This document shows positions 17,015 through 26,540 of a DNA stretch of 64,000 nt, in pieces. The notes under the pieces are model-generated. The model was not told where the DNA came from, ran no database searches, and saw nothing but the letters and a program-made list of their open reading frames with translations. A program made the translations under genes and the position numbers. This stretch comes from Paenibacillus xylanilyticus. Lineage in GTDB: Bacteria; Bacillota; Bacilli; Paenibacillales; Paenibacillaceae. The stretch covers positions 452,501 to 516,500 of the forward strand of contig NZ_CP044310.1 of the NCBI RefSeq assembly GCF_009664365.1, read 5' to 3'. Positions within the stretch are counted from its first letter, which is position 1. Every line of letters starts with the position of its first letter.

Positions 17015-17473
17015 ATGAAACCGATACGAAATTCCGCGAAGGCGGTCATCGTTCAGAATGGAAGGCTGTTCGTCATCCGTTTGGAGGATCAATACGGTGC
17101 AGCTTATGTTTTCCCAGGTGGAGGACAGGAGAAGGGTGAAGAATTGAAGGATGCGGTCGCCCGCGAATGCTTGGAGGAGATCGGACAGGCGGTAACCGTG
17201 GGAGACTTGCTTCATATCCGGGAATATATCGGGAAGAATCATGAGTTTGCCGAATGGGATGCTGATATACACCAGGTTGAATTTTATTTTGAATGCAGTC
17301 TGAAGGATGTGAATGCCACAGTATTTGAAGGCACCAATCCGGATGACAATCAGGTCGCGGTCGAATGGATCGCCCTTGAGGAGCTGGCTTCCGTCCGTTT
17401 GTATCCCCAAACGATTGGCGAATTGCTGCTGAAACGTGAACCATCCCGGATTTATCTTGGGGATATGAACTGA
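17015..17473 (+). CDS. Nudix hydrolase
   Basis: This 152-residue protein has the Nudix box at residues about 35-57 (GGGQEKGE start; RECLEEIG end, with the metal-binding Glu residues intact). It hydrolyses some nucleoside diphosphate derivative; the substrate is not predictable. GGAG precedes ATG 17015, 64 bases after pxpA, so it may share that transcript. The downstream gap of about 400 bases holds a palindromic repeat. Confidence 0.88.
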   Translation: MKPIRNSAKAVIVQNGRLFVIRLEDQYGAAYVFPGGGQEKGEELKDAVARECLEEIGQAVTVGDLLHIREYIGKNHEFAEWDADIHQVEFYFECSLKDVNATVFEGTNPDDNQVAVEWIALEELASVRLYPQTIGELLLKREPSRIYLGDMN

Positions 17474-17687
17474 TAACCTTTCCAATATTGTCACGTTTAC
17501 GAACGGATTCATGGATTCACCATAGGTGGGGTGGGTACACTATAAGTACAGGCTTTTATGTCACAACAAACTTATAAATAAGCAGGCCGATGTTTACTCG
17601 ATAACATCAAAAAATGTCCTTAAGATGGGTATTTAATGAGGTGTCCTGTAAGCCTATGGCTTAGCTATCTCTGTTTTGAAGAGCTGT

Positions 17688-17849
17688 GGGAGCAGTGAAG
17701 GGGACGGAATCGATTCTGAAGAAGCGTCAGCGGTCACGTTTGTCTCTGAATTATAACCTTACAACAATAAAATTAAGAAAATTTAGAGACAACAGTGATC
17801 GGAAGAACGATCCGTAACCGTAACGACTGCCCATATGTACTTCAAAACT
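17688..17849 (+). repeat. intergenic palindromic element, copy B (B/C1 subtype)
   Basis: It starts GCAGTGAAGGGGACGGAATC, followed by GATTCTGAAGAAGCG. The stem TTGTCTCTGAATT pairs with AATTTAGAGACAA, then ACAGTGATCGGAAGAACGATC and CCGTAACCGTAACG follow. Outer arms GGG(A)GCAGT (17688-17696) and ACTGCCC (17826-17832) can pair and close the whole element. It lies about 30 bases before the ribosome site of the next gene, in that gene's orientation. Head and tail match 26221-26530; the central stem sequence does not. Confidence 0.85.
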
Positions 17850-17876
17850 ACCCCCAAACCGAAAGGAGCATGTCCC

Positions 17877-18293
17877 ATGAATAAGTCGGAACTCGAACAA
17901 AACATTGTAAAGGCATTGGAAAACAACCCTTTTTGCAGCTTCTCAACTGTGGAAAATGGTAAACCGAAATCCCGCTATATGGCGCTTTTCAATGATGGCA
18001 TGAATATTCACTTGGCGACGAACCGCCGCACGCATAAGGTGGAGGAGCTGGAGAACAACCCGAATGTCAGTCTTTTGCTCGGCTATGAGGCGGGTGGCTC
18101 CAAAGAAGTGGTTGAGATCGAAGGAACCTGTGAAGTGACCAAGAATGAAAACCTGCGCGAAGAAGTGTGGAATGATGAACTGAAAGCATGGTTTGACGGA
18201 CCGAACGATCCGAATTATGTGATTTTGGATATTACACCAGTACGCATTGAATATACAGGTAAGGACCATGAGCATCAGGTGTGGGAACAATAA
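17877..18293 (+). CDS. pyridoxamine 5'-phosphate oxidase-like protein (general stress protein 26 type)
   Basis: This 138-residue split-barrel flavin-binding family protein has the segments FCSFSTVENGKPKSRYMAL and LATNRRTHKVEELENNPNVSLL, typical of general stress protein 26-like proteins. These bind FMN or F420-type flavins, but activities vary. ATG 17877 has AAAGGAG upstream, while the frame is open to 17835. It is a single-gene unit with a terminator at 18357. The preceding palindromic element forms most of its upstream region. Confidence 0.85.
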   Translation: MNKSELEQNIVKALENNPFCSFSTVENGKPKSRYMALFNDGMNIHLATNRRTHKVEELENNPNVSLLLGYEAGGSKEVVEIEGTCEVTKNENLREEVWNDELKAWFDGPNDPNYVILDITPVRIEYTGKDHEHQVWEQ

Positions 18294-18356
18294 AATAACC
18301 GAATGAAGTGCTCTCTGGCAGCACTGAATCATCGGATATATCTTGATGGACATATA

Positions 18357-18388
18357 AACCGTGAGGCCGCAGGGCTTCGCGGTTTTTT
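18357..18388 (+). terminator. intrinsic terminator
   Basis: ACCGTGAGGCC pairs imperfectly with GGGCTTCGCGGT, and six T follow. Confidence 0.75.
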
Positions 18389-18446
18389 GCTGGCTAATGA
18401 GCAGGGGGAAATGGATACATATGTAAGTGTTATGTAATATACGTAT

Positions 18447-18586
18447 TTAACACATCTCGTAAACTATATATTAACAAAAAAAGAGAGAATAATGTCGAAA
18501 TTCCGCATGATTATGTAAAGTTGAACCCTTATGTGCGGATAATGTAAAAAATAATGCTTTTCAACCACGCTTCATTGCGTTATGAT
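18447..18586 (+). promoter_or_regulatory. promoter region of the secreted nucleotidase
   Basis: TTTTCA (18558-18563) and TATGAT (18581-18586) are 17 bases apart, implying a leader of about 170 bases. Upstream are TTATGT at 18511 and 18529, TAATGT at 18540 and TAATGC at 18552. Further upstream, TTAACA (18447), TAAACT (18460) and TTAACA (18471) resemble a degenerate Pho box. The rest of the 18389-18766 gap shows nothing I can name. Confidence 0.4.
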
Positions 18587-18766
18587 TTGGAATGTAAACG
18601 ATACGCACAGATATGAATAGATGTTCATGTGAGATAAACTAACCTGAATTCAGCTGGTGAAGACCTTGATTTCAGCAAGCACAACCCATGAAATCTATGC
18701 TATTTCTGCGCCTATTCGTTTGCACACTATGGCATGATTCAATGTACATAACCGGGAGGGGTTATT

Positions 18767-21013
18767 TTGAAAAAGAACAAAAAAGTATTATCAAGCCTGA
18801 CTGCCGCTTTGGTTGCATTAAACGTGCTTGCAGTATTTCCGGTACCTGTATCGGCTGCAGATGCTGCCAAAGTAAAATTGCGGATCATGGAAACCACGGA
18901 CATTCATGACAATCTGCTTAATTACGACTACTACTCCGATAAAGAGACCGATCAATATGGACTCGCTAAAACAGCTACGCTGATCAAAAAAGCGCGTGAT
19001 GAAGCGAAAAACAGCCTGTTGTTCGACAATGGTGACTTGATTCAGGGTAACCCGCTCGGAGACTATGTAGCCAAAATTGATCCACTTCAAAAGGGTGAGA
19101 CTCACCCTGTATATAAAGCAATGAACCTGCTCGATTATGATGCCGGTAACATCGGAAACCACGAGTTTAACTATGGTCTGGACTTCCTGGACATGACGCT
19201 GGAGGGCGCCAACTTCCCTTATATTAATGCGAATGTCTATATCGATGACGGCGATGATGATGAAACGAACGACAAGAATTACTTCACCCCCTATGAAATT
19301 CTGGACAAAAAAGTAACGGATGAGAGCGGTAAAGAGCACACGATCAAAGTGGGTGTTATTGGATTCGTACCGCCACAAATCATGCAGTGGGACAGTGCTA
19401 ATCTGGAAGGCAAAGTCATTGCCAAGGATATTATTGCTACAGCCAAGAAATTCATTCCGCAAATGAAGGCTGAAGGTGCAGACATTATCGTGGCCATTCC
19501 TCACTCCGGTTTTGAAGATATCCCTCAAACGGATCTGATGGAAAACTCGGTGCTGTACCTGAGCCAGGTAGAGGGCATCAATGCGATTCTGTTTGGACAT
19601 GCCCACAAGGTATTTCCAAGTGCTGATTTTGAAGGCAAAAAGGGAGTAGATCTTGAAAAAGGCACCATCAATGGCGTTCCAGCGGTGGAGCCAGGCTTCT
19701 GGGGTGATCATCTCGGAATCATTGATCTTGATCTGGAGCTGGTGGATGGCAAGTGGAAAGTGGTAGATTCCGCGACAGAAGCACGTCCAATCTATGACAC
19801 TGCGAACAAAAAGCCATTGGTTGACGCAGATCAGGAGATCATCGACGCGGTTCATGAAGAGCACGAAGGTACGCTTGAGTATGTACGTGGTCCGGTCGGA
19901 GAGACAACGGCTCCAATCAACAGCTTCTTCGCGTTGGTTCAGGATGATCCATCCATTCAGATCGTGACGAATGCTCAGAAATGGTACGTGGAGAAACACA
20001 TGCAAGGAACCGAGTATGAAGATATCCCGGTATTGTCTGCAGGAGCTCCATTTAAAGCGGGCGGTCGTTCAGGTGCTTCGTACTATACGAATATCCCTGC
20101 AGGCACCATCGCAATCAAAAACGTAGCGGATCTGTACGTATATCCGAATACGGTACATGCCGTTCTGGTTAACGGTGCTGAAATCAAAGAATGGCTGGAA
20201 TGGTCTGCAGGCCAGTTCAATCAGATCGACCCGGCTAAGGGTGGACAGCAGCAGCTGATCAACATGGATTTCCCAACGTACAACTTTGATGTTATCGATG
20301 GTGTAACGTATCAAATCGATGTGACTCAGCCTGCCAAATATGATTCCAAAGCAACCGTGGTAAATGCATCGGCTAGCCGGATCAAGGATCTGAGTTTCAA
20401 TGGCAAACCGATCGATCCGGAGCAAAAGTTTATCGTGGCAACGAATAACTATCGTGCTTCTTCGTCCAAACTGGCCAACCCGGATGGTAAACGTATCGTT
20501 TTGGCAGCACCGGATGAGAACCGTCAAGTCATCATTGACTATATCCGTGATAACAAAACAATCAATCCGGCAGCGGATGGCAACTGGTCACTGGCACCAA
20601 TTAAGCCTTCTGCAAGTGTAACTGCAGCAGCACTGAACGATCTTGAAGTGGTGTTTGCTTCTTCTCCGGATGCCAAAGCGCTGGTTGAAGCTAACCCGGC
20701 AATGTCGTTCATTGGTACGAATGACGAAGGTTTTGCCGAGTATGGCTTGAAATTGACTGGAGAAGCAGCGGTGACTCCTGAACCGGGAACGAAGCCTGCT
20801 CCAGCCCCAACACCTGCCCCAACACCAAAACCAGAACCGCAACCTGAGAAACCAGCAAGCGGCAAAGTGGTATATGTGGTGAAAAAAGGGGACAACCTGT
20901 ACCGCATCGGCTTGAAATATGGTGTGGACTGGCGCAAGCTTGCCACAGCCAACAAAATTTCAAATGTACATCAATTGAAAGTTGGACAGAAAATCGTAAT
21001 CCCCGCTTCTTAA
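18767..21013 (+). CDS. secreted 2',3'-cyclic-nucleotide phosphodiesterase / 3'-nucleotidase with LysM anchor
   Basis: The 748-residue protein has several parts. A signal peptide ends near VSA (residue 30). A calcineurin-type metallophosphoesterase follows, with the metal motifs TTDIHDN (Asp45, His47), DNGDLIQGN, GNHEFNYG, HSGFE and GHAHKVF. Next come the 5'-nucleotidase C-terminal domain, a Pro/Thr/Lys linker near 665-695, and one LysM domain at the end. It releases phosphate and nucleosides from nucleotides outside the cell and binds peptidoglycan by LysM. TTG start with GGGAGGGG. It stands alone, ending in a terminator. Confidence 0.92.
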   Translation: MKKNKKVLSSLTAALVALNVLAVFPVPVSAADAAKVKLRIMETTDIHDNLLNYDYYSDKETDQYGLAKTATLIKKARDEAKNSLLFDNGDLIQGNPLGDYVAKIDPLQKGETHPVYKAMNLLDYDAGNIGNHEFNYGLDFLDMTLEGANFPYINANVYIDDGDDDETNDKNYFTPYEILDKKVTDESGKEHTIKVGVIGFVPPQIMQWDSANLEGKVIAKDIIATAKKFIPQMKAEGADIIVAIPHSGFEDIPQTDLMENSVLYLSQVEGINAILFGHAHKVFPSADFEGKKGVDLEKGTINGVPAVEPGFWGDHLGIIDLDLELVDGKWKVVDSATEARPIYDTANKKPLVDADQEIIDAVHEEHEGTLEYVRGPVGETTAPINSFFALVQDDPSIQIVTNAQKWYVEKHMQGTEYEDIPVLSAGAPFKAGGRSGASYYTNIPAGTIAIKNVADLYVYPNTVHAVLVNGAEIKEWLEWSAGQFNQIDPAKGGQQQLINMDFPTYNFDVIDGVTYQIDVTQPAKYDSKATVVNASASRIKDLSFNGKPIDPEQKFIVATNNYRASSSKLANPDGKRIVLAAPDENRQVIIDYIRDNKTINPAADGNWSLAPIKPSASVTAAALNDLEVVFASSPDAKALVEANPAMSFIGTNDEGFAEYGLKLTGEAAVTPEPGTKPAPAPTPAPTPKPEPQPEKPASGKVVYVVKKGDNLYRIGLKYGVDWRKLATANKISNVHQLKVGQKIVIPAS

Positions 21014-21031
21014 TATATAGCGGATACTGAA

Positions 21032-21063
21032 GGCCGACAGTCAACAGACTGGCGGTCTTTTTT
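21032..21063 (+). terminator. terminator of the nucleotidase gene
   Basis: AGGCCGACAGTC pairs imperfectly with GACTGGCGGTC, and six T follow. Confidence 0.75.
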
Positions 21064-21224
21064 ACTGCAAAAATGTTTAAGACTGTAGCAAAAACGTTCA
21101 TACCGGAAGTCATCAAAACACTAGAGATTAATTTTATGACCCATGCTATAATATTTACAAACTTTGGGTATATACCATTTAACATTAATTGAAATAGAAA
21201 CATAAACCGGCAAGGGGGTTCTAC

Positions 21225-22268
21225 ATGAATTGCAGTGGCTGCAGTCCAATCTATCCAATTGAGGATCAAGGTACTCTGTATCTGCGTCCCGTTTTCCCCG
21301 TTTTGCTGGAATTGCTGAGAACGTTGGGTGTGCATGTTGAACATTCAGATGAAGTGATATGGATGAACTATACGAATGCCGAATCTGTACAAGACTGGCT
21401 GGAAGCCATACAGAAGCTCGAAGTCATCCGTCCGGAATCCATTACAGTACAGGTAACTCCAATTCAAGAACAGGCGGATCAAGCAGGCTGGATTAGTCTT
21501 CAGATGATGAAATCTCGATTCAAGCATGCAGATCTGGTATCGATTATTTTGAACACTCAATTCAGCAGTCATATGCAGCCTATTGTTGATGCCAATGAAC
21601 AGATTGTCGGATTCGAGTTTTTGCTTCGACCTTCCGAAAATGGCAAGACGTTTAGCCCGTATAACTTGTTTGAGGTTGCCCGGGACACGGGTTTACATTC
21701 CTTTTTGGATCGGACTGCAAGAATCACAGCAATCGAAACAAGTGCAGCTTTTTTGCCTCATGGTGTTAAGCGCTTTGTGAATTTTCTGCCCTCCTCTATA
21801 TACAATCCTGAATTTTGCCTGACCCATACGTTTGAAGCGATTGAGCGCTTGGAACTGGATCCCAAGGATTTTGTGTTTGAAGTTGTGGAAACGGAACAGA
21901 TCCAGCATATGTCCATTCTCCAGCATATTTTTTCGGTGTATCGTTCCCGTGGAATGTCGGTAGCACTGGATGATGTTGGGGCAGGGTATTCGACCATCGA
22001 ATTAATGAATCGGCTGGAGCCTGATTTTGTCAAAATTGATCGCAGTCTGATTGATCAGTGTGATCGTGACCCGGTGAAACAACAGCAAATTATGGATATT
22101 GTGCAGATGTCACGCCGATTCGGGGGACGTGTGCTTGCTGAAGGCATCGAACGCATGGAGGAATTCGATTTTTGTCGCTCCATAGGGATCGAGCTGGCTC
22201 AGGGATACTACTTTGGCAAACCGTCGCCCAAGCCGCCACAGGGCCCATACCGTCAAACATCTGCCTAG
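21225..22268 (+). CDS. EAL-domain cyclic-di-GMP phosphodiesterase
   Basis: This 347-residue cytosolic protein has an EAL domain from about residue 105. Key positions read EFLLRP (EAL variant), NFLPSSIYNP, FEVVETE, LDDVGAGYS (DDFGTG variant), VKIDRS, LAEGIE and AQGYYFGKP. Metal and catalytic residues appear present, so hydrolysis of c-di-GMP is plausible. The N-terminal 100 residues start with MNCSGCSPIYPIE, a possible thiol or metal-binding CxxC, and match nothing I know. AAGGGGG precedes the ATG. Confidence 0.88.
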   Translation: MNCSGCSPIYPIEDQGTLYLRPVFPVLLELLRTLGVHVEHSDEVIWMNYTNAESVQDWLEAIQKLEVIRPESITVQVTPIQEQADQAGWISLQMMKSRFKHADLVSIILNTQFSSHMQPIVDANEQIVGFEFLLRPSENGKTFSPYNLFEVARDTGLHSFLDRTARITAIETSAAFLPHGVKRFVNFLPSSIYNPEFCLTHTFEAIERLELDPKDFVFEVVETEQIQHMSILQHIFSVYRSRGMSVALDDVGAGYSTIELMNRLEPDFVKIDRSLIDQCDRDPVKQQQIMDIVQMSRRFGGRVLAEGIERMEEFDFCRSIGIELAQGYYFGKPSPKPPQGPYRQTSA

Positions 22269-22294
22269 ATAAATGCCATTTTAATGTGTACATA

Positions 22295-22330
22295 TAAACA
22301 AGTCACTTCCAATTAGCGGAGTGGCTTGTT
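22295..22330 (+). terminator. probable terminator after the EAL gene
   Basis: AAACAAGTCACT and AGTGGCTTGTTT form a stem with small mismatches. No long T run follows, so efficiency is uncertain. Confidence 0.55.
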
Positions 22331-22355
22331 TGACATGTCGTGTAAATTATTGTAA

Positions 22356-22382
22356 TCAAATAAATTTGAACTTAAGCCGATA
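22356..22382 (+). promoter_or_regulatory. sigma-D-type (motility) promoter of the chemoreceptor gene
   Basis: CAAA at 22356-22359, 15 bases, then a perfect GCCGATAT at 22375-22382. The Bacillus sigma-D consensus is TAAA-N15-GCCGATAT. It lies about 115 bases before the chemoreceptor start. Confidence 0.8.
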
Positions 22383-22496
22383 TATAAGATAACCCTATCG
22401 CGAAGATTTGGTATGAAGAGAAGGGTTAAGGTAGACATGGAGAGGGTCCTACATAAAAACAAAGAAGGATTGAACTTTTTAGAGGGGGAAAAGCAG

Positions 22497-24590
22497 ATGG
22501 GGGAGAATCTGGACCAAGGGCAAGTGAAAAAGGCTGCCAAACCAGTCAAACAGAAAGAAAATAAAACAAAAAAGAAGAACAAGAAAAAGGGCTTTGTCTG
22601 GAGTATACGAAATAAATTGCTGGTATCCTTTCTGGCCGTACTGCTGGTGCCCAGTGTGACCATTGGAATGATCACACTGTTGATTGCCGATCGCACGGTA
22701 GAAGGTCAACTGATGGATAGTGCCAAACAAAGTGTAAGCACGACGAATTCAATTATTGAAACCCATGTCAATGCGAAGATTCACGATATCAATTATTTTG
22801 CCGAATCCATTCGGACGGACATGCTTAGCGGGGATGGTGGCCTTTCTGCATTGGAAGTGAAACTACAGCAGTATGTCGGATTGCATCCTGATGCGCTGAA
22901 TATATTTGTAGGAACTGAAGATGGAACCATGGTTAGGGGGAAAGAAACAACCGGCAGTGCACAAGGGTCCAACTATGATCCAAGGGAGCGGGAATGGTAC
23001 AAGCTGGCGATGGCCAACCCGGGCAATCCCGCTGTGTCGGCCGTGTCCAAGAATACGGATGGAGTAACGGTTGTGTTTATCTCCAAAACACTGGAAGATC
23101 AATCTGGTGTAGTAGGTCTGTCTTTGGATCTAACGGAACTTAGCGAACAGGCTTCCATTAAGGTGGGCAAGGAAGGGTACGTTATTATCATGGATCCGGA
23201 GAGAAATTATATCTCCTCACCTGTGGTGGAATCTGGCACGCAAGAAACGTCAGAGGCTTTGGACCCCATGTTTGCAGAACCAGAGGGATCATTCGATTAC
23301 ACCTACAATGGTGATTCCAAAATGATGATCTTCTCCACCAATGAAGCTACGGGCTGGAAGATTGGCGGAACGATGTTCCAAAGTGAATTGTCCCATGCCA
23401 GTAAAGACATTCGGATGGCAACCTTAATCGTCATTCTGGCTGCGACCTTCCTCACGCTAATTTTCATAATTTGGTTTACACGTTCCATGCTGCGTCCAAT
23501 CCGGCGTCTGCAGGAGTCTGCTCGTGCGGTGAGCAAAGGGGATCTGACGGTCAAGATGGAAACCGGACGAAAAGATGAAGTCGGTGATCTCGCCAAGTAT
23601 TTTGAGCGAATGGTAGATAACCTTCGAATGATGATTCTGGGTGTACAGGAGACGACGGAGCAGGTATCGGCTTCCTCTCAGGAATTGTCGGCGAGTGCGG
23701 AGCAAACGACCAAAGCCATTGAGCACTCGACACTTTCCATTCAGGAACTTGCGGAAGGTGCAGAGCAGCAGGTGAAGAGCGTGACGGACGGATCGGGCCA
23801 GATGAGTCGTATGGCCGAAGATGTCCGCATGATGTCTGAACGTGTGCAATCCATTACGCAGAACATGCGGAATACATCCGGAGCAGCTTATTCCGGTAAT
23901 GAAGCAGCGGGACAGGCCATGGATCAGATGAGCAGCATTCAGGAGACAGTGGAACAGCTGGCGGTGGTGGTTCAGTCCTTGAATGCGCGGTCGACAGAAA
24001 TTGGAAACATGGTTAATGTCATCGCCACCATTTCCAAACAGACCAACCTGCTTGCACTGAACGCGTCCATTGAAGCGGCGAGAGCGGGGGATGCTGGTCG
24101 CGGATTCGCAGTGGTAGCAGGTGAGGTTCGGAAACTGGCGGAAGAATCCGGCAGCTCTGCAGCACAAATCGGTGAACTCGTTCATAATATCCGTCTGGAT
24201 ATGGATGCCGCCATGGATGCCATGACAGCTGCCCAGACCCGGGTAGAGGATGGCATTCAGGCAGTAAATACTTCGGGCCAATCATTCGCACAGATTCGTG
24301 TGGCCGTTGAAGATGCAGCCCATACGCTCGATGATCTGTCTCAAACAACGAAGCAGCTGGAAGAAGGAGCGGCTCGTGTTGCCCAAGCTATGAATGATAT
24401 TTCTGTCGTAACCCAGGAGAGTGCTGCGAATACGGAATCCGTATCGGCTTCCTCTGAGGAACAGCTGGCATCTGTAGAAGAGATTGCGTCATCATCCGCA
24501 CATCTGAACAGTATGGCGGAACAATTGCAAGGCCTGCTGGGCATGTTCAAAATGGTGGAAGATACGCCGAAAAACAAGGACCAGGCATAA
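22497..24590 (+). CDS. methyl-accepting chemotaxis protein with dCache sensor
   Basis: The product has 697 residues from ATG 22497, which follows GAGGGGG; the frame is open to 22413. A Lys-rich cytoplasmic N terminus (about 35 residues) precedes TM1. An extracellular dCache-type domain of about 250 residues follows ([11 protein letters not shown] and [13 protein letters not shown] segments), then TM2, HAMP and the MCP signalling domain with the conserved hairpin tip [33 protein letters not shown], split across residues about 505-540. It couples ligand sensing to CheA. The ligand is unknown. The sigma-D promoter supports membership of the motility regulon. Confidence 0.95.
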   Translation: MGENLDQGQVKKAAKPVKQKENKTKKKNKKKGFVWSIRNKLLVSFLAVLLVPSVTIGMITLLIADRTVEGQLMDSAKQSVSTTNSIIETHVNAKIHDINYFAESIRTDMLSGDGGLSALEVKLQQYVGLHPDALNIFVGTEDGTMVRGKETTGSAQGSNYDPREREWYKLAMANPGNPAVSAVSKNTDGVTVVFISKTLEDQSGVVGLSLDLTELSEQASIKVGKEGYVIIMDPERNYISSPVVESGTQETSEALDPMFAEPEGSFDYTYNGDSKMMIFSTNEATGWKIGGTMFQSELSHASKDIRMATLIVILAATFLTLIFIIWFTRSMLRPIRRLQESARAVSKGDLTVKMETGRKDEVGDLAKYFERMVDNLRMMILGVQETTEQVSASSQELSASAEQTTKAIEHSTLSIQELAEGAEQQVKSVTDGSGQMSRMAEDVRMMSERVQSITQNMRNTSGAAYSGNEAAGQAMDQMSSIQETVEQLAVVVQSLNARSTEIGNMVNVIATISKQTNLLALNASIEAARAGDAGRGFAVVAGEVRKLAEESGSSAAQIGELVHNIRLDMDAAMDAMTAAQTRVEDGIQAVNTSGQSFAQIRVAVEDAAHTLDDLSQTTKQLEEGAARVAQAMNDISVVTQESAANTESVSASSEEQLASVEEIASSSAHLNSMAEQLQGLLGMFKMVEDTPKNKDQA

Positions 24591-24730
24591 CCCGGTGATA
24601 TTACTTGTTCATAGAATAAAATAAAGATAGACAATCCTCCTGTTGCCCTGTATAACTATATCGTTGGTTTTTCTCTTAGATTGCGGTGTATTTATAATAG
24701 TAGTAATAGGGTGAAGGTACAGGAGGATTT

Positions 24731-26023
24731 ATGACATACGTAGCTATACTAATCTTTGCATTAACCGTTGCGCTCGTGATCTGGCAGCCACGTGGACTGG
24801 GGATTGGCTGGTCTGCTTCAGGTGGAGCCGTGCTCGCCCTGCTATGTGGTGTCGTCAGTCTGAATGATGCCTCCGATGTGGCATCCATCGTATGGAATGC
24901 AACACTGGCATTTGTCGGCATCATTATGATTTCACTGATTCTGGATGAGACCGGGTTCTTCGAATGGGCTGCACTTCATATGGCGAGACTCGCTGGAGGG
25001 AATGGACGCAGACTATTCATCTATTCCATATTGCTCGGAGCAGCAGTGTCTGCTTTATTTGCCAACGATGGTGCGGCGCTTATTCTGACTCCGATTGTTC
25101 TCGCCATGGTGCGTGCGCTGAAATTCGATGAACGCATGGTACTTGCATTTGTCATGGCAAGCGGGTTTATTGCCGATACCACGTCACTGCCGCTGATTGT
25201 CAGTAACCTGGTGAATATTGTGTCAGCCGATTATTTTGGAATTACGTTTGTGGAGTATGCTGTGCGGATGATTGTTCCCAATATCTTTTCCATGGTAGCG
25301 AGTACAGGAATGCTGTATCTGTTTTATCGTAAAAGTATCCCTCATCGCTACGACATCTCCGCCGCTCGCGATCCCCAAGAAGCCATTCGCGATCCGCGGA
25401 TGTTCCGTATTGCCTGGTATATGCTTGCGCTGCTTTTGATAGCCTACGTCTCAAGTGAGTTTCTGCCGATCCCGGTATCGGTTATCGTGGGCGCCGTCGC
25501 TCTGCTATTCGCCATATTGGCACGCAAGAGTGAAGCGGTTGACCTTAAACGTGTTGTCAAGGAAGCGCCTTGGTCCATTGTGGTCTTCTCGGTAGGCATG
25601 TACATCGTTGTATACGGACTGCGTAATGCCGGGTTAACAGATTATCTGAGCCGCTGGCTGGATGCCATAGCAGAGCATGGCCTGCTGGCTGCATCAGTGG
25701 GCATGGGATTGATTGCAGCGGTGTTATCATCGGTGATGAACAATCTGCCAACCGTGTTAATTAACGCACTGGCCATCCAGGATGCACATACCGAAGGCAT
25801 TGTTCGAGAAGCGTTGATCTATGCCAACGTGATTGGATCTGATCTGGGTCCCAAAATGACGCCGATCGGCTCATTGGCCACATTGCTCTGGCTGCATGTG
25901 TTGTCGCGGAAGGGTGTAAAGATTACGTGGGGATATTATTTCAAGGCAGGTGTTATCCTGACGATCCCGACATTGTTGATTACCTTGGCTGGACTGGCCC
26001 TGTGGCTGTGGATTTTGAATTAG
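24731..26023 (+). CDS. arsB: ArsB-type arsenite/antimonite efflux permease
   Basis: This 430-residue membrane protein has about 11-12 helices and the ArsB/CitMHS-type features [30 protein letters not shown] and [22 protein letters not shown]. It matches the single-protein arsenite exporter family. ACAGGAGG precedes the ATG. No arsR, arsC or arsA is nearby, so induction by arsenic is not supported by context. Export of a different oxyanion is possible. Confidence 0.87.
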   Translation: MTYVAILIFALTVALVIWQPRGLGIGWSASGGAVLALLCGVVSLNDASDVASIVWNATLAFVGIIMISLILDETGFFEWAALHMARLAGGNGRRLFIYSILLGAAVSALFANDGAALILTPIVLAMVRALKFDERMVLAFVMASGFIADTTSLPLIVSNLVNIVSADYFGITFVEYAVRMIVPNIFSMVASTGMLYLFYRKSIPHRYDISAARDPQEAIRDPRMFRIAWYMLALLLIAYVSSEFLPIPVSVIVGAVALLFAILARKSEAVDLKRVVKEAPWSIVVFSVGMYIVVYGLRNAGLTDYLSRWLDAIAEHGLLAASVGMGLIAAVLSSVMNNLPTVLINALAIQDAHTEGIVREALIYANVIGSDLGPKMTPIGSLATLLWLHVLSRKGVKITWGYYFKAGVILTIPTLLITLAGLALWLWILN

Positions 26024-26032
26024 TAGAAAAGG

Positions 26033-26077
26033 CTGCTTTTCTCAGGTGCCATTGCACTTGAGGAGGGCAGTTTTTTT
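26033..26077 (+). terminator. terminator of arsB
   Basis: CTGC-TTTCTCAGGTGC pairs with GCACTTGAGGAGGGCAG around CATT, and seven T follow. Confidence 0.8.
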
Positions 26078-26130
26078 ATTTTCTTCTATATATTGAAGTT
26101 TAAATATCATTAACAAAAAGTATTTACATT

Positions 26131-26159
26131 AGACCGGCCTTTTATTGGCTGGTCTTTTT
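26131..26159 (+). terminator. second hairpin terminator
   Basis: AGACCGGCC and GGCTGGTCT pair with one wobble around a short loop, and five T follow. It may back up the first terminator. Confidence 0.75.
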
Positions 26160-26220
26160 CTATTTACTCACCTCTCCCAAGGCGGTGGATTGAAACGTCT
26201 GGAAACGACCAAACAAACCC

Positions 26221-26530
26221 GTAGCAGTGGAGGGGACGAAATCGATTCTGAAGAAGCGCTGGCCTGCTGCTTGAAGTTTTTTTACATTACATTGGAACGG
26301 AGAGGACAGCAATAATCTGTAGAAGCGAAGCGTTCGCGTTTATCACCGGATTTTTACCAAAGGGAAAAATAATGAAATCCGGGGATAACAGCGATCGGAA
26401 GATTGTTCTGTCAGCGTAGTGGCACGATGTAATTTACGTGAAGCAGAGCCAATACAGCGATCAGAAGAACGATCCGTAACCGAAACGGTCGCTCATGGAG
26501 TTATTTGCCTTCCATATATTTCAAAACACC
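26221..26530 (+). repeat. nested pair of intergenic palindromic elements, copies C1 and C2
   Basis: The outer element (C1) begins GCAGTGGAGGGGACGAAATC and TCTGAAGAAGCG, as copy B does. Its left arm GCTTGAAG plus TTACATTAC (26269-26290) can pair with GATGTAATTTACGTGAAGC (26426-26444). Its tail GATCAGAAGAACGATC, CCGTAACCGAAACG again matches copy B. Between the arms lies C2 (about 26294-26425), which matches copy A: GGAACGGAGAG, ATCTGTAGAAGCG, stem TTATCACCGGATTT with AAATCCGGGGATAA, then AACAGCGATCGGAAGA. The pair sits upstream of pstS in its orientation. Confidence 0.85.
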
Positions 26531-26540
26531 GCCCATAATT

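Noticed and set aside
16832-17512. 226-codon minus-strand frame
   Set aside because: Antisense to pxpA end and the Nudix gene, whose catalytic motifs are clear on the plus strand.
18818-20005. 395-codon open frame on the minus strand
   Set aside because: It is antisense to the well-supported nucleotidase gene, has no protein-family features and arises from the codon bias of that gene.
23457-24281. 274-codon minus-strand frame
   Set aside because: It lies entirely within the chemoreceptor signalling domain; Cys/His-rich shadow composition, no ribosome site.
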